A DNA stretch of 64,000 bases. It comes from Limnohabitans sp. Rim8 (GTDB lineage: Bacteria; Pseudomonadota; Gammaproteobacteria; Burkholderiales; Burkholderiaceae_C). This document shows positions 30,683 through 41,018 of the stretch, in pieces. Positions within the stretch are counted from its first letter, which is position 1; every line of letters begins with the position of its first letter. The stretch covers positions 46,444 through 110,443 of the forward strand of contig NZ_CAMDLM010000010.1 in assembly GCF_945901735.1 (NCBI RefSeq), given 5' to 3'. Made by a program: the position numbers and the translations under genes. The notes below the pieces were generated by a model. The model made no database searches. It was not told where the DNA came from and saw nothing but the letters and a program-made list of their open reading frames with translations.

Positions 30683-31893
30683 GTGCCCTGCCGGCGGCCC
30701 GCGCCACAACGGTCTTTCGCTGGAGCGGCCGCGACCATCAAGGCCGTGCCCAAAGCGGTCAAATTCAGGCCCTGAACGCCGACTTGGCCCGGGCTCAGCT
30801 GCGCAGGCAGGGGCTACAAAAAGTGCAGCTTCAGCGCCTGTGGTGGTCGCCGCCGGATACCGTCAAAGCCAAAGACCTGGCCGTCATGACGCGCCAATGG
30901 GCGGCCATGCTGCGCGCAGGCGTGCCCGTCGTGCAGGCACTGGCCATGCTGTGCCGCAGCATGAGCGCCAAAGGTCTGGTGCTCGTGATGACCCGTGTGC
31001 GCAGCGATGTCGAAGCCGGCGTGGCCCTGCACGACGCCCTGGCCAAACACCCGAAACAATTCAGCGGCCTGTATGTGCACATGGTGCAAGCCGGCGAAGC
31101 CGCCGGGATTCTGGACACGATGATGGAGCGGCTGTCTTTGACGCTGGAAAAAAACGAGGCAATGCGCTCCAAAATTCGTTCGGCCTTGATGTACCCCATC
31201 GCGGTGATGGCCGTGGCCTTGGGTATTTTGGTGCTGATTCTGGTGCTGGTGGTGCCGGTTTTCCAGGACGTGTTCCAGTCCTTTGGGGCCGAATTGCCCT
31301 TGGCCACGCAACTGGTGGTCGGCATGAGCTACGCACTGGTGCGGGCCTGGCCTGCGGCCCTGCCTTTGGCGCTGTTGCTGCTGTGGGCAGCACAACACAA
31401 CAGCCCAGCAGCCAGCCGCATGCGGCAATGGCTGGCTCGGTGGTGGCTGCGCTGGCCAGTGCTTGGGCCGCTGCTGACCACGGCGGTGGTGGCGCGTTGG
31501 GCTCAGACCCTGTCGGCCTTGCTGGCTGCGGGCGTGCCCTTGACCGAAGCCTTAGGGCCTACAGCCCAAGCGTGCGATCATGCAGTTTTTGCGCGCACCA
31601 CATTGCAAATCCAGCGCCAGGTGGTGCAGGGCCAAAGTTTGAGTGAGAGCATGGACCAAAGCGGGCGTTTTCCGGCGATGATCGTGCAGTTGTGCGCCAC
31701 AGGTGAAGAAACCGGGGCCTTGGACAGCTTGCTCAGCCGTGCCGGTAGCCTGATGGAAAGCGCGCTCGACGACCAGGTCAATGGCCTGAGCAGTTTGCTG
31801 GAGCCGCTGATCATCGTGGTACTCGGCGGCTTCATTGGGGCCATTTTGGTGGCCATGTACCTACCTATTTTCAGTTTGGGGCAAGTTTTTTGA
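30679..31893 (+). CDS. pilC: Type IV pilus inner-membrane platform protein PilC
   Basis: A 404-residue GspF/PilC family protein with two tandem T2SSF domains. The first includes DLAVMTRQWAAMLRAGVPVVQAL and AGEAAGILDTMMERLS, the second RWAQTLSALLAAGVPLTEAL and ATGEETGALDSLLSRAG. Membrane helices lie near residues 170-190, 210-230 and at the C-terminus (PLIIVVLGGFIGAILVAMYLPIF). It starts inside the end of pilB (ATGA). With PilB it forms the pilus extension platform. Confidence 0.93.
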   Translation: MSALPAARATTVFRWSGRDHQGRAQSGQIQALNADLARAQLRRQGLQKVQLQRLWWSPPDTVKAKDLAVMTRQWAAMLRAGVPVVQALAMLCRSMSAKGLVLVMTRVRSDVEAGVALHDALAKHPKQFSGLYVHMVQAGEAAGILDTMMERLSLTLEKNEAMRSKIRSALMYPIAVMAVALGILVLILVLVVPVFQDVFQSFGAELPLATQLVVGMSYALVRAWPAALPLALLLLWAAQHNSPAASRMRQWLARWWLRWPVLGPLLTTAVVARWAQTLSALLAAGVPLTEALGPTAQACDHAVFARTTLQIQRQVVQGQSLSESMDQSGRFPAMIVQLCATGEETGALDSLLSRAGSLMESALDDQVNGLSSLLEPLIIVVLGGFIGAILVAMYLPIFSLGQVF

Positions 31894-31894
31894 C

Positions 31895-32713
31895 ATGAAC
31901 GACAGCGTTTTGGCACTCGGCCTGGCGGCTTTGCTGGGGTTGATGATCGGCAGTTTCTTGAATGTGGTGATCCACCGCTTGCCGCTCATGCTGCAAGCGC
32001 AGTGGGACACCCCGCCAGACGAGGCCCCACCGAGCTCACCCCCCTTCAATCTGGCTGTGCCTCGTTCGCACTGCCCACACTGCCAACACGCCTTGGCTTG
32101 GCACGAGAACATTCCGCTACTGAGTTTCATTCGACTGCGCGGCCGATGCGCCCACTGCCAAGCTCAAATTGCTTGGCGATACCCGGCCATTGAATTGGTT
32201 ACATCTGCCCTGTTCATGTGGGCAGCAGCCGCACACGGCTTGGGTTTTCAGGCGCTTGTCTGGGCGGGATTTGCAGCCGCCTTGGTGGCGCTGGCCGCCA
32301 TCGATGCCGACACGCGCTTGCTGCCCGACGCCATCACCCAACCCCTGGCATGGGCGGGTTTGATTGCCACCAGTCTGGGGTTGACCGGCATCGGCCTGAA
32401 TGAAGCCCTTTGGGGTGCCGCTGCTGGCTACCTGTTTCTGTGGACGGTCTACTGGTTGTTCAAAGCCGTGACCGGCAAGGAGGGCATGGGTCAAGGCGAC
32501 TTCAAACTGCTGGCCGCCCTGGGGGCTTGGCTGGGCTGGCCCGCGTTCCTGTCCTTGATCTTGATCGCCTCTTTTTCCGGGATGATCGGCGGCCTCTGGC
32601 TCAAAATGCGGGGTCAATTGGCGGACAATGGCCAGTTGGCTTTCGGGCCTTTTTTGGTGTTGGCAGGTTTGTGGATCATGATTTTGGGCCCCCTGCCCTG
32701 GTTTTTGATCTGA
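31895..32713 (+). CDS. pilD: Prepilin peptidase/N-methyltransferase PilD
   Basis: A bifunctional membrane aspartyl protease of 272 residues, starting MNDSVLALGLAALLGLMIGSFLNVVIHRLPLM. The N-terminal zinc-binding pairs CPHC and CAHC mark the methylase domain. The catalytic aspartates are in IDADTRLLPDAITQ and GQGDFKLLAALGAWLG. It processes type IV prepilins. It lies directly after pilC and abuts coaE with no gap. Confidence 0.94.
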   Translation: MNDSVLALGLAALLGLMIGSFLNVVIHRLPLMLQAQWDTPPDEAPPSSPPFNLAVPRSHCPHCQHALAWHENIPLLSFIRLRGRCAHCQAQIAWRYPAIELVTSALFMWAAAAHGLGFQALVWAGFAAALVALAAIDADTRLLPDAITQPLAWAGLIATSLGLTGIGLNEALWGAAAGYLFLWTVYWLFKAVTGKEGMGQGDFKLLAALGAWLGWPAFLSLILIASFSGMIGGLWLKMRGQLADNGQLAFGPFLVLAGLWIMILGPLPWFLI

Positions 32714-33334
32714 ATGTCCATGACACATCGCACTTGGCGCTTTGGCCTGACCGGCGGCATTGGCAGCGGCAAAAGCACCGTGGCGGGCTTTTTGGCGCGG
32801 CGCGGCGCCGCCATCATCGACGCCGATGCCATTTCTCGCAGCCTCACGGCCCCAGGTGGCCAGGCCATGGCGGCCATCGTCCGCACCTTTGGTCACGAGG
32901 TGCTCAACCCGGACGGCGCCATGAACCGCCAGGCCATGCGCGATCGCATCTTCCGTGACCCGCGAGCCAAACGCCAACTCGAACACATCATCCATCCCCT
33001 GGTCAGCCAGATCACGAACGTGCAAGCGCAAGCGGCCGTGCAAAGTGGTCACCATGTCTTGGTGTTTGATGTGCCCTTGCTGGTGGAGTCGGGTGAGCGT
33101 TGGCGCAAACAGGTGGACCGGGTGATCGTGGTGGACTGCGATACCGAGACCCAAAAGCAAAGGGTCATGGCCCGCAGTGGCCTGGCCAGCGAAGAGGTCG
33201 AACGCATCATGGCTCAACAAGCCTCGCGTTCACAGCGTCTGGCCTGCGCCGATACCGTTCTCTTCAATCAAGGCCTTGGTTTTAATGATTTAGAGACCCG
33301 GGTGGCTCAGCTTGCCGCCGACTTCGGGCTATGA
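32714..33334 (+). CDS. coaE: Dephospho-CoA kinase
   Basis: The last enzyme of coenzyme A synthesis, 206 residues. The P-loop is LTGGIGSGKST and the CoA-binding block is AIIDADAISRSLTAPGG. The lid region includes HPLV and ARSGLASEEVERIMAQQASRSQRL. Its ATG follows the pilD stop codon immediately; a second ATG two codons later is also possible. The pilD-coaE-zapD-yacG order is conserved in this group. Confidence 0.95.
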   Translation: MSMTHRTWRFGLTGGIGSGKSTVAGFLARRGAAIIDADAISRSLTAPGGQAMAAIVRTFGHEVLNPDGAMNRQAMRDRIFRDPRAKRQLEHIIHPLVSQITNVQAQAAVQSGHHVLVFDVPLLVESGERWRKQVDRVIVVDCDTETQKQRVMARSGLASEEVERIMAQQASRSQRLACADTVLFNQGLGFNDLETRVAQLAADFGL

Positions 33335-33356
33335 TGGCGTGATTGGAAAATGCCGC

Positions 33357-34112
33357 GTGATACTGTACGAATACCCATTTAATGAACGCATTCGCACCTA
33401 TTTGCGACTGCAGCAGCTGTTTTCCCGCTTGGGTCAACTGGTCGGGCGCGATCAGGCTCTGGACCACCATTTTGCCTTGATCACCCTGTTTGAAATCATG
33501 GAGGTGGGGGGCCGATCGGAACTCAAGTCCGAGGTACTCAAAGACCTTGAGCGGCAAAAGCAAGTTTATAGCGCTTACAGGGGGAATCCCGCCATTTCCG
33601 AAAAAGCGCTGGACGGGCTGATTGCGCAACTCGATCACCTCTTTGAAGCCCTCAATCATGTGACAGGGAAAATGGGCCAAAACTTAGCGGACCATGATTT
33701 CCTGATGGCCCTCAGAAGCCGTGTGGCCATCCCGGGGGGTACTTGCGAATTTGATTTGCCCGCCTATCACGCTTGGCAGCACCATGCTGCAAGCAGCCGT
33801 GCCCGTGATTTGCAACAATGGATTTTGCCTTTTGCGCCTTGGGCTCAAGCCATTGAGCAGTTGTTGCAAATGCTGCGCGAATCGGGCTCGAGCCAAAAAG
33901 TCATGGCCACTTCAGGTCAGTTGCAACAAAACCTGCCCCAAGGGCGAAGCTTTCAGCTGCTGCGCCTGAAGATCGACCCCTCCTTGGGTTTGACGCCCGA
34001 GATCAGTTGTAATCGCTTGCTGGTGGTCATTCGCATGCTGCGCCAGCAAAGCGACGGCAAATTGGTGGCCACGACCGATGACGTGCCCTTCGAGATGACC
34101 TTGTGCGCATGA
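33357..34112 (+). CDS. zapD: Cell division protein ZapD
   Basis: A 251-residue FtsZ-bundling protein. The start is GTG at 33357, giving (M)ILYEYPFNERIRTYLRLQQLF, the conserved N-terminus; there is no ATG at this place. Further family blocks are DHHFALITLFEIMEVGGRSELKSEVLKDLERQK and GRSFQLLRLKIDPS. ZapD cross-links FtsZ filaments at the division ring. Its stop overlaps the yacG start (ATGA). Confidence 0.93.
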   Translation: MILYEYPFNERIRTYLRLQQLFSRLGQLVGRDQALDHHFALITLFEIMEVGGRSELKSEVLKDLERQKQVYSAYRGNPAISEKALDGLIAQLDHLFEALNHVTGKMGQNLADHDFLMALRSRVAIPGGTCEFDLPAYHAWQHHAASSRARDLQQWILPFAPWAQAIEQLLQMLRESGSSQKVMATSGQLQQNLPQGRSFQLLRLKIDPSLGLTPEISCNRLLVVIRMLRQQSDGKLVATTDDVPFEMTLCA

Positions 34113-34324
34113 GCGTCGTGAACCCACCTGAATCTTTCAAACCACGCCACGTGCGCTGTCCTGCCTGTGCAGGCCTGAGCCTTTACAGCCCCGCCAACCC
34201 TTACCGCCCGTTTTGCAGCGGCCGCTGCAAAGGCGTGGACTTGGGGGCCTGGGCCAGCGAAGAATTCAAACTGCCCGACGAGACCCCGCCCGACGAGACT
34301 TTTGGCGATCCACGCCTGCAGTGA
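34109..34324 (+). CDS. yacG: DNA gyrase inhibitor YacG (zinc protein)
   Basis: A 71-residue zinc-binding protein with the four-cysteine set C-P-A-C ... F-C-S-G-R-C and the family segment VDLGAWASEEFKLP. In E. coli YacG binds GyrB and inhibits gyrase. It starts within the zapD stop codon (ATGA), so it is probably made by translational coupling. It is convergent with the mutT-type gene. Confidence 0.92.
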   Translation: MSVVNPPESFKPRHVRCPACAGLSLYSPANPYRPFCSGRCKGVDLGAWASEEFKLPDETPPDETFGDPRLQ

Positions 34325-34332
34325 CGTGAAGC

Positions 34333-34815
34333 TCAGGCGTGCGTCTGGCCTGTGAATTGCCGCTCTTGCGCCAACCAAGTCAACACGGGGATGGTGCCCG
34401 GCAGCACAGGCACCACGGCCACAGGCAAGGTCTGCCAAGCGTGTGATTGCCCTTCACGCATTTGCAACTCGCCTTGCCACGCCCACACCTTGCAAAAATG
34501 GAGCCGTACCAAGGCGTGAGGGTAATCGACCATTTGGGTTTTCCAGACTTGTGGCGGGCCGATGGTGATGCCCAGCTCTTCTTGCAGTTCTCGGCGCAGC
34601 GCTTGCTCGACCGACTCGCCCGCTTCAAGTTTGCCGCCCGGGAATTCCCAATAGCCTGCATACACTTTGCCTTCGGGGCGCGAGGTCAGTAAAAACTGGC
34701 CATCGGATTGCAGCAACACACCCACCGCCACATCGACCACGGCGCGCTCGGCCTGGCCCTTTGCCAGGTCTAGCCGTACCCGCTCACCGTCTGCGACCAG
34801 CAGGCCTGCGCTCAT
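34333..34815 (-). CDS. mutT: MutT-family 8-oxo-dGTP diphosphatase
   Basis: A Nudix hydrolase of 160 residues, VDVAVGVLLQSDGQFLLTSRPEGKVYAGYWEFPGGKLEAGE, with Nudix box GGKLEAGESVEQALRRELQEELGI. This is the MutT class that cleanses oxidised nucleotides. I start at [13 protein letters not shown], whose ATG overlaps the upstream ATPase stop (ATGA); longer in-frame starts lie inside that gene. Cluster position after argJ and the DUF815 gene is typical for the family. Confidence 0.88.
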   Translation of the reverse strand: MSAGLLVADGERVRLDLAKGQAERAVVDVAVGVLLQSDGQFLLTSRPEGKVYAGYWEFPGGKLEAGESVEQALRRELQEELGITIGPPQVWKTQMVDYPHALVRLHFCKVWAWQGELQMREGQSHAWQTLPVAVVPVLPGTIPVLTWLAQERQFTGQTHA

Positions 34816-35702
34816 GCGCGGTCCGATTGGCGGCCCATCATGTCTCGGGCAAACTGGTAAGCCACACGGCCGCTGCGTGAGCCGCGCTCCAAAGCCCAGA
34901 GCAGCGCATCGGGGCGCGCCGCATCGATTTGCGTGGGTGTGGCGCCCAAAGCGCTGAGCCATTGGCCTGCAATGGTCAAATACTCGTCTTGTGAGAAGGG
35001 ATAGAAACTGATCCACAGGCCAAAGCGCTCTGACAGAGAGATCTTCTCTTCCACGCCTTCACCCGGGTGCACTTCGCCGTCGTCGGTGTGCTTGTAGGTG
35101 AGGTTCTCGCTCATGTACTCAGGCAACAAATGGCGGCGGTTGCTGGTCGCGTACACCAGCACATTGGGGGTCGAGGCGGCCACGGTGCCGTCCAAAATGG
35201 ACTTGAGCGCCTTGTAGCCCGGCTCACCGTCTTCAAAGCTCAGGTCGTCGCAGTACACAATGAACTTTTCATCCCGCCCGGCCACCACTTCGATGATGTC
35301 GGGCAAATCGGTCAGGTCTTCCTTGTCCACCTCGATCAGGCGCAAGCCTTGCGGTGCATAGGTGTTCAGACAGGCCTTGATGAGCGAGGATTTGCCGGTG
35401 CCGCGTGCGCCCGTGAGCAGCACATTGTTGGCCGGATGGCCATGCACAAACTGTTCGGTGTTGCGCTGCAGCTTTTCTTTTTGGTCGTCGATTTCCTTGA
35501 GGTCAGCCAGCGTCATGGCCGCCACATGGCGCACCGGCTCCAGCACACCATGGCCTGAAGAGCGCTTGCGGTAGCGCCAGGCAATGGCTTGCGTCCAGTC
35601 AGGGGCCGACAGGGGTTGGGGCAAGACCGACTCGATGCGGTCCACCAACTGGCTGACTTTGGCCAAAAGTTGATCCAGAGGTGAGGAAGCAGGAGAGTTC
35701 AT
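34812..35702 (-). CDS. DUF815 AAA+ ATPase
   Basis: A 296-residue AAA+ protein. It has Walker [16 protein letters not shown], Walker [14 protein letters not shown], sensor segment [20 protein letters not shown], and the family-typical [15 protein letters not shown]. Its molecular role is not known. Both ends overlap neighbours by four bases (argJ upstream, mutT downstream), which shows tight co-translation. I start at [19 protein letters not shown]. Confidence 0.88.
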   Translation of the reverse strand: MNSPASSPLDQLLAKVSQLVDRIESVLPQPLSAPDWTQAIAWRYRKRSSGHGVLEPVRHVAAMTLADLKEIDDQKEKLQRNTEQFVHGHPANNVLLTGARGTGKSSLIKACLNTYAPQGLRLIEVDKEDLTDLPDIIEVVAGRDEKFIVYCDDLSFEDGEPGYKALKSILDGTVAASTPNVLVYATSNRRHLLPEYMSENLTYKHTDDGEVHPGEGVEEKISLSERFGLWISFYPFSQDEYLTIAGQWLSALGATPTQIDAARPDALLWALERGSRSGRVAYQFARDMMGRQSDRA

Positions 35703-36928
35703 GAACGGTAATCCGCGTTGATGGTGACGTAATCGTGGCTCAGATCGCACGTCCACACAGTGTCGCTGGCCGTGCCCCGGCCCAGGCCCACGCGCACGGT
35801 GATTTCGCTGCCCTTCATGACGCGCTGGCCGTCTTCTTCGCGGTATTCGGCGCGGCGACCACCTTGCGAGACCACATGCACGTCGTCCAGGTGCAGCTCG
35901 ATCAGGCCTTGGTCCAAATCATCGATGCCCGCATAACCCACGGCGGCCAGAATACGGCCCAGGTTCGGGTCACTGGCAAAGAAGGCGGTCTTGACCAGCG
36001 GCGAATGCGCGATCGCATAAGCCACCTGGCGGCATTCCTCGGCCGTGCGGCCGCCTTCGATCAGCACGGTGATGAACTTGGTGGCGCCTTCGCCATCGCG
36101 CACGATGGCGTGCGCCAACTGGCGGGCCACTTGCATCAAGCCCTGAAGCAAAGCCTGACCGTCGGCGCTGTCCAGCGACGTGATGGGGGGTTGCGCCGCC
36201 TTGTGCGTGGCGATCAACATGAAGGAGTCGTTGGTCGAGGTGTCGCCGTCGATGGTGATGCGGTTGAACGAACCATCGGCCAGTTGCTTGGCCAGCGCAG
36301 GCAACAAGGCCGGGGCGATGCAGGCATCGGTGGCCACAAAGCCCAGCATGGTGGCCATGTTGGGGCGGATCATGCCAGCACCTTTGCTGATGCCGGTGAT
36401 GCTGACGGTCTTGCCACCCACTTGCACCTGCGCGCTGGCGGCTTTGGGCACGGTGTCGGTGGTCATGATGCCTTGTGCAGCCTCGGCCCAGTGGGCGGCT
36501 TGCGCATCGGTCAGCGCAGCAGGCAGGCCAGCCACGATGCGGTCCACCGGCAGCGGCTCCATGATCACACCCGTCGAAAACGGCAGCACTTGCGCAGGCG
36601 TACAGCGCAGCAAGCTGGCCAAGGCCTCACAAGTCTGGTGGGCATGGGCCAAGCCCGGTGCACCCGTGCCCGCATTGGCGTTGCCGGTGTTGATGACCAA
36701 GGCGCGCACGGCGCTGCCCGCGGCCAGGTGCTCACGGCAGACCTGCACAGGGGCGGCGCAAAAACGGTTGCGGGTGAACACACCCGCCACGCTGGTGCCT
36801 TCGTCCAGCAAAAACACCGTGAGGTCTTTTCGGTTGGCTTTGCGCACACCTGCTTGCGCGATGCCGATGCGCACGCCAGCGATGGGTTTGAGTTGTGCCG
36901 AATCAAGGGGGGGCAGGTTCACGGGCAT
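35699..36928 (-). CDS. argJ: Bifunctional glutamate N-acetyltransferase/amino-acid acetyltransferase ArgJ
   Basis: A 409-residue ornithine acetyltransferase that recycles acetyl groups in arginine synthesis. It begins [22 protein letters not shown]. The autocleavage region is [22 protein letters not shown]; the proenzyme splits before the threonine to give alpha and beta chains. TTDTVPK and [12 protein letters not shown] are further landmarks. It lies downstream of secA after a terminator and upstream of the DUF815 gene. Confidence 0.95.
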   Translation of the reverse strand: MPVNLPPLDSAQLKPIAGVRIGIAQAGVRKANRKDLTVFLLDEGTSVAGVFTRNRFCAAPVQVCREHLAAGSAVRALVINTGNANAGTGAPGLAHAHQTCEALASLLRCTPAQVLPFSTGVIMEPLPVDRIVAGLPAALTDAQAAHWAEAAQGIMTTDTVPKAASAQVQVGGKTVSITGISKGAGMIRPNMATMLGFVATDACIAPALLPALAKQLADGSFNRITIDGDTSTNDSFMLIATHKAAQPPITSLDSADGQALLQGLMQVARQLAHAIVRDGEGATKFITVLIEGGRTAEECRQVAYAIAHSPLVKTAFFASDPNLGRILAAVGYAGIDDLDQGLIELHLDDVHVVSQGGRRAEYREEDGQRVMKGSEITVRVGLGRGTASDTVWTCDLSHDYVTINADYRS

Positions 36929-36977
36929 GTCGGTCCTTCACAAAAGCAGGGTTTCACAGCACAAGCGGGGCAGCTCA

Positions 36978-37001
36978 AAGAAAACGGGCCGAAGCCCGTT
37001 T
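36978..37001 (-). terminator. Intrinsic terminator after secA
   Basis: On the minus strand AAACGGGC and GCCCGTTT form an 8-bp stem with a TTCG tetraloop, followed by TTCTTT. It lies 16 nt after the secA stop codon and separates secA from argJ. Confidence 0.8.
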
Positions 37002-37017
37002 CATAAGCTCCGCCTTT

Positions 37018-39786
37018 TCAGGCGAGCTTGCCGTGGCATTGTTTGAATTTTTTGCCACTGCCACAAGGGCAAGGCTCGTTGCGCCCCACCTGGCCCCAGG
37101 TGCTGGCCAAATCGGCCAGCCCACCGGCAGCTGCAGCGGCTCCGGCAGCATGCAACTGTGGCTGTCCTGTTTCATCCGGGGCACTGTAAGTCACATTGCT
37201 GATCTGTTCAGCCCGCTCCTCAATGGCTTGGGCTGCTTGCTGTATTTGGTCGCCTGAATCGATGCGCACCATCATCAAAGTCTTGGTGACTTCGTTTTTC
37301 ACAGCGTCGAGCAATTGGCCAAACAACTCAAAGGCCTCACGCTTGTATTCCTGCTTGGGTTGCTTTTGCGCATAGCCCCGCAGGTGGATGCCCTGACGCA
37401 GGTAGTCCAAAGCGCTCAAGTGTTCGCGCCAGTGGGTGTCGATGCTCTGCAACAAAATCATGCGTTCAAAGGACACGAAACTCTCGGCCCCCACTTGGTC
37501 GAGCTTGGACTGAAACTGTGCATGGGCAGCCGTCACGACCGTCTCCAGCAGGTCTTCGTCCGAAATAGCGCTGGAAGCTTGGACCTTGCCTTGCAAATCC
37601 AGCGTCATGCTCCACTCTTCAGCCAGCACTTTTTCCAGAGCCGGCAGATCCCATTGCTCTTCGACCGACTCGACCGGGACAAACTGGCGCACCAGATCGG
37701 TGAAGCACCCTTCGCGCAGGGCCGTGATCTGGGTGTGCATGTCTTGGGCATCCAGAATGTCATTGCGCTGCTGGTAAATCACCCTGCGCTGGTCATTGGA
37801 CACGTCGTCGTATTCGAGCAGCTGTTTACGGACGTCAAAGTTGCGCGCCTCTACCTTGCGCTGGGCACTTTCAATGCTGCGGGTGACGATTCCCGCTTCG
37901 ATCGCCTCGCCTTCGGGCATCTTCAGCCGGTCCATGATGGAGCGCACACGGTCACCCGCAAAAATGCGCATCAACGGGTCGTCCAGACTCAGGTAAAAGC
38001 GTGAAGAACCGGGGTCGCCTTGGCGGCCCGAACGGCCGCGCAGCTGGTTGTCGATGCGGCGTGACTCATGACGCTCAGTCGCGATGATGCGCAAGCCGCC
38101 CAAGGACTTGACCTGCTCATGCACGACTTTCCATTGCTCGCGCAGCTGAGCCACTTTTTCATGGCGGACCCCCTCTGGCAGGTTCGCATCTTCTTCAATG
38201 GCCTGCACGTCTTTTTCAATGTTTCCACCGAGCACGATGTCGGTGCCACGACCGGCCATGTTGGTGGCGATCGTGATCATGCCGGGTCGTCCGGCCTGGG
38301 CCACGATGTCCGCCTCGCGGGCGTGCTGTTTGGCGTTGAGCACCTGGTGTGGCAGCTTTTGCTGCGCCAGCAGTTGCGCAATCAGCTCTGAGTTTTCGAT
38401 CGAGGTGGTGCCCACCAGCACCGGCTGGCCTCTCTCAAAGCATTCGCGGATGTCCGCAATGGCCGCGGTGTAACGTTCTTGCGAGGTTTTGTACACCCGG
38501 TCCAGCTGGTCTTCGCGTTGGCTCTTGCGGTGCGGCGGAATCACCATGGTCTCCAGCCCATAGATTTCCTGGAACTCGTAGGCCTCTGTGTCGGCCGTGC
38601 CCGTCATGCCACCGATTTTGTTGTACAAGCGGAAATAGTTCTGGAAGGTGATGGAGGCCAGCGTCTGGTTTTCGGCCTGGATTTGCACACCCTCTTTGGC
38701 CTCCACCGCCTGATGCAAGCCATCACTCCAGCGGCGGCCCGTCATCAGACGGCCGGTGAATTCGTCGACGATGATGATCTCGCCTTCCTGCACCACATAG
38801 TGTTGATCGCGGTGGTAAAGGTGTCGCGCACGCAAAGCAGCGCTCAAGTGGTGCATCAGCGTGATGTTGGCCGGGTCGTAAAGGCTCGTGCCTGCTGGGA
38901 TCAATCCCATTTGCGCGAGCACGGCTTCGGCTTTTTCATGGCCGTCTTCGGTCAAGAAAACCTGGTGCGATTTTTCATCGACCGTGAAGTCGCCGGGTGT
39001 GATGATGCCCTCGCCCGTGCGAGGGTCGGCCTCGCCTTCTTGGCGGGTGAGCAGTGGCACGACCTGGTTCATCGCCAAGTAAGTGGCCGTGTGGTCTTCA
39101 GCCTGACCACTGATGATCAAGGGCGTACGGGCCTCATCGATCAAAATAGAGTCAACCTCGTCCACGATGGCGTAGTTGAGCGGGCGCTGCACACGGTCAT
39201 GGGCTTCGTAGACCATGTTGTCGCGCAAGTAATCGAAACCGTATTCGTTGTTCGTGCCGTAGGTGATGTCAGCGTTGTAAGCGGCTTGTTTGTCTTCTCG
39301 CGGCATTTGCGGCAAATTAATGCCCACCTTGAGGCCCAGGAAGTTGTAGAGCTTGCCCATCCATGTGGCATCACGGCTGGCCAGGTAGTCGTTCACCGTG
39401 ACCACATGCACGCCCTTGCCTGCGATGGCGTTGAGGTAGGCCGGCAGCGTAGAGGTCAGGGTTTTGCCCTCACCCGTGCCCATCTCGGCAATCTTGCCAT
39501 TGTGCAAGGCGATGCCACCGGCGAGCTGCACATCGAAGTGGCGCATCTTCATGACCCGCTTGGAGCCCTCACGCACCACTGCAAAAGCCTCGGGCAATAA
39601 GGTATCCAGGCTCTCACCCGTGGCAGCACGATCACGGAAATTTTGGGTTTTGGCCCTCAGCTCATCGTCGCTCAGGCTCTCAAGTCCAGCCTCCATGGCG
39701 TTGATGCGCTCGACGGTTTTGCGGTATTGCTTGAGCAAGCGGTCGTTGCGACTGCCGAAAATCTTGGTGAGGAATGGGATGGCCAT
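37018..39786 (-). CDS. secA: Preprotein translocase ATPase SecA
   Basis: The motor of Sec-dependent export, 922 residues from [20 protein letters not shown]. It has Walker [18 protein letters not shown], the [11 protein letters not shown] segment, the DEAD-like [21 protein letters not shown], and helicase motif [19 protein letters not shown]. The C-terminal zinc motif is [21 protein letters not shown], used for SecB and lipid contacts. An in-frame start eight codons upstream is less likely. Confidence 0.97.
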   Translation of the reverse strand: MAIPFLTKIFGSRNDRLLKQYRKTVERINAMEAGLESLSDDELRAKTQNFRDRAATGESLDTLLPEAFAVVREGSKRVMKMRHFDVQLAGGIALHNGKIAEMGTGEGKTLTSTLPAYLNAIAGKGVHVVTVNDYLASRDATWMGKLYNFLGLKVGINLPQMPREDKQAAYNADITYGTNNEYGFDYLRDNMVYEAHDRVQRPLNYAIVDEVDSILIDEARTPLIISGQAEDHTATYLAMNQVVPLLTRQEGEADPRTGEGIITPGDFTVDEKSHQVFLTEDGHEKAEAVLAQMGLIPAGTSLYDPANITLMHHLSAALRARHLYHRDQHYVVQEGEIIIVDEFTGRLMTGRRWSDGLHQAVEAKEGVQIQAENQTLASITFQNYFRLYNKIGGMTGTADTEAYEFQEIYGLETMVIPPHRKSQREDQLDRVYKTSQERYTAAIADIRECFERGQPVLVGTTSIENSELIAQLLAQQKLPHQVLNAKQHAREADIVAQAGRPGMITIATNMAGRGTDIVLGGNIEKDVQAIEEDANLPEGVRHEKVAQLREQWKVVHEQVKSLGGLRIIATERHESRRIDNQLRGRSGRQGDPGSSRFYLSLDDPLMRIFAGDRVRSIMDRLKMPEGEAIEAGIVTRSIESAQRKVEARNFDVRKQLLEYDDVSNDQRRVIYQQRNDILDAQDMHTQITALREGCFTDLVRQFVPVESVEEQWDLPALEKVLAEEWSMTLDLQGKVQASSAISDEDLLETVVTAAHAQFQSKLDQVGAESFVSFERMILLQSIDTHWREHLSALDYLRQGIHLRGYAQKQPKQEYKREAFELFGQLLDAVKNEVTKTLMMVRIDSGDQIQQAAQAIEERAEQISNVTYSAPDETGQPQLHAAGAAAAAGGLADLASTWGQVGRNEPCPCGSGKKFKQCHGKLA

Positions 39787-40026
39787 GTCAATTAGATCCA
39801 CATTCAGCACAGAGGCTGAAAAACAGACCGTCTATCCTGTCTGGTTAAAAGTTTCATGAAATCCAGGCCCGCCAGGCACATCACCCAGCCAACCCGACAA
39901 GCCACCTAAGGGCAACCTGTATAACCGGATGATTTTAGCCGCTTGACCAGCCCTCTTAGAAAGCCTTTTCATGGCACTGTGCCGAGGCTGCACGCCTTGC
40001 CAGATAATCGAGTCCAAAGACTCGCC

Positions 40027-40329
40027 ATGCAAAGACGCCACCAAGCCATTCCCCTGCAACAAGCCGCCCAAGAGTCGCCCACCTTTTCACTGCTGATGGG
40101 ACGGGTGCGCGATTCTTCTGATCGCCTGCAAGCCATTCGCAGTTTGCTGCCTGCGCCTTTGCGCGCCAGCATCCAAGCCGGCCCCATTGAAGATGGCGCC
40201 TGGTGTCTGCTGGTGAGCTCAAACGCCGTGGCCGCCAAGCTGCGTCAATTGCTGCCCGCCTTGCAAGCCCACCTCAATGGCCAAGGTTTGGGGGTGTCTT
40301 CGATCCGCATCAAGGTGCAAAATCGATGA
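40027..40329 (+). CDS. DciA-like DUF721 protein
   Basis: A 100-residue DUF721 protein, MQRRHQAIPLQQAAQESPTF ... SIQAGPIEDGAWCLLVSSNAVAAKLRQLLPALQAHL. The domain is that of DciA, the ancestral loader of the replicative helicase DnaB in bacteria lacking DnaC, though small single-domain versions next to secA are little studied. I start at the ATG at 40027; the upstream extension does not look conserved. It is divergent from secA. Confidence 0.7.
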   Translation: MQRRHQAIPLQQAAQESPTFSLLMGRVRDSSDRLQAIRSLLPAPLRASIQAGPIEDGAWCLLVSSNAVAAKLRQLLPALQAHLNGQGLGVSSIRIKVQNR

Positions 40330-40363
40330 GGCCCCACCGTTTTCAGCTGCAAGTTTTGTGCGC

Positions 40364-40394
40364 AAAAAAGCCCTGACTTTTGAGGGTCAGGGCT
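40364..40394 (-). terminator. Intrinsic terminator after tRNA-Thr
   Basis: AGCCCTGAC and GTCAGGGCT pair perfectly over 9 bp with an 8-nt loop. On the minus strand the stem is followed by a six-base T run, placed 8 nt after the tRNA 3' end. It may also act weakly for the plus-strand DUF721 gene. Confidence 0.85.
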
Positions 40395-40401
40395 GATATT
40401 T

Positions 40402-40477
40402 TGGTGCCGCTTGTCGGATTCGAACTGACGACCTACCGCTTACAAGGCGGGTGCTCTACCAACTGAGCTAAAGCGGC
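40402..40477 (-). tRNA. tRNA-Thr (anticodon UGU)
   Basis: A complete 76-nt cloverleaf on the minus strand. The acceptor GCCGCTT pairs with AAGCGGC, the D arm contains AGCTCAGTTGGTAGAGC, the anticodon stem CCGCC/GGCGG encloses loop CTTGTAA (anticodon TGT), and the T arm contains GTTCGAATCC. Discriminator A and CCA are encoded. It reads ACA and probably other ACN codons. An intrinsic terminator follows directly. Confidence 0.97.
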
Positions 40478-40531
40478 ACGGGCTGAATTTTAACGTGCTA
40501 CGAAGGTGACTTGGCACACCACCTCAATTTT

Positions 40532-40975
40532 TTATTTGATCCGCTTGAGTGCGGGTCTGCTGGGGCTGGGCGCTGCAGGCTTGTCCTCGCTGTCGGCACT
40601 TGCAAGCGACGGGCCTTCAACCGACGACAAAGCGGCAGGAGGCGCTTCTTCATCGCTCACGGGAAAAGCCATGCCCTGTCCATTTTCGCGGGCGTAGATG
40701 GCCATGACCCGATGGATCGGCACCATGATTTCACGCGGCTTGCCACCAAAGCGGGCTTTGAACTCGATGAAGTCGTTGCCCAGCTTCAATGAACTGGTGG
40801 CATCCATGCTGACGTTCAGCACGATTTCGCCACCTTGCACGTACTCACGCGGCACCTGAACCGAGTTGTCCACCTTCACCGCCACATAGGGTGTGAAGCC
40901 ATTTTCAGAACACCAGTCGTACAAGGCGCGAATCAGGTAAGGCCTGGTAGATGGCAGTTCGGTGTTACTGATCAT
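40532..40975 (-). CDS. sspB: ClpXP protease specificity-enhancing factor SspB
   Basis: A 147-residue adaptor that binds ssrA-tagged proteins and delivers them to ClpXP. The folded domain is TRPYLIRALYDWCSENGFTPYVAVKVDN through GKPREIMVPIHRVMAIYARENGQGMAF. A disordered acidic/proline linker follows, then the C-terminal ClpX-binding tail RPALKRIK, close to the E. coli RPALRVVK. It lies after sspA in the standard sspA-sspB order. Confidence 0.95.
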   Translation of the reverse strand: MISNTELPSTRPYLIRALYDWCSENGFTPYVAVKVDNSVQVPREYVQGGEIVLNVSMDATSSLKLGNDFIEFKARFGGKPREIMVPIHRVMAIYARENGQGMAFPVSDEEAPPAALSSVEGPSLASADSEDKPAAPSPSRPALKRIK

Positions 40976-41018
40976 GCGTTGTCCTCCATCGCCATTGATT
41001 ACCCGAAAACACCGGACT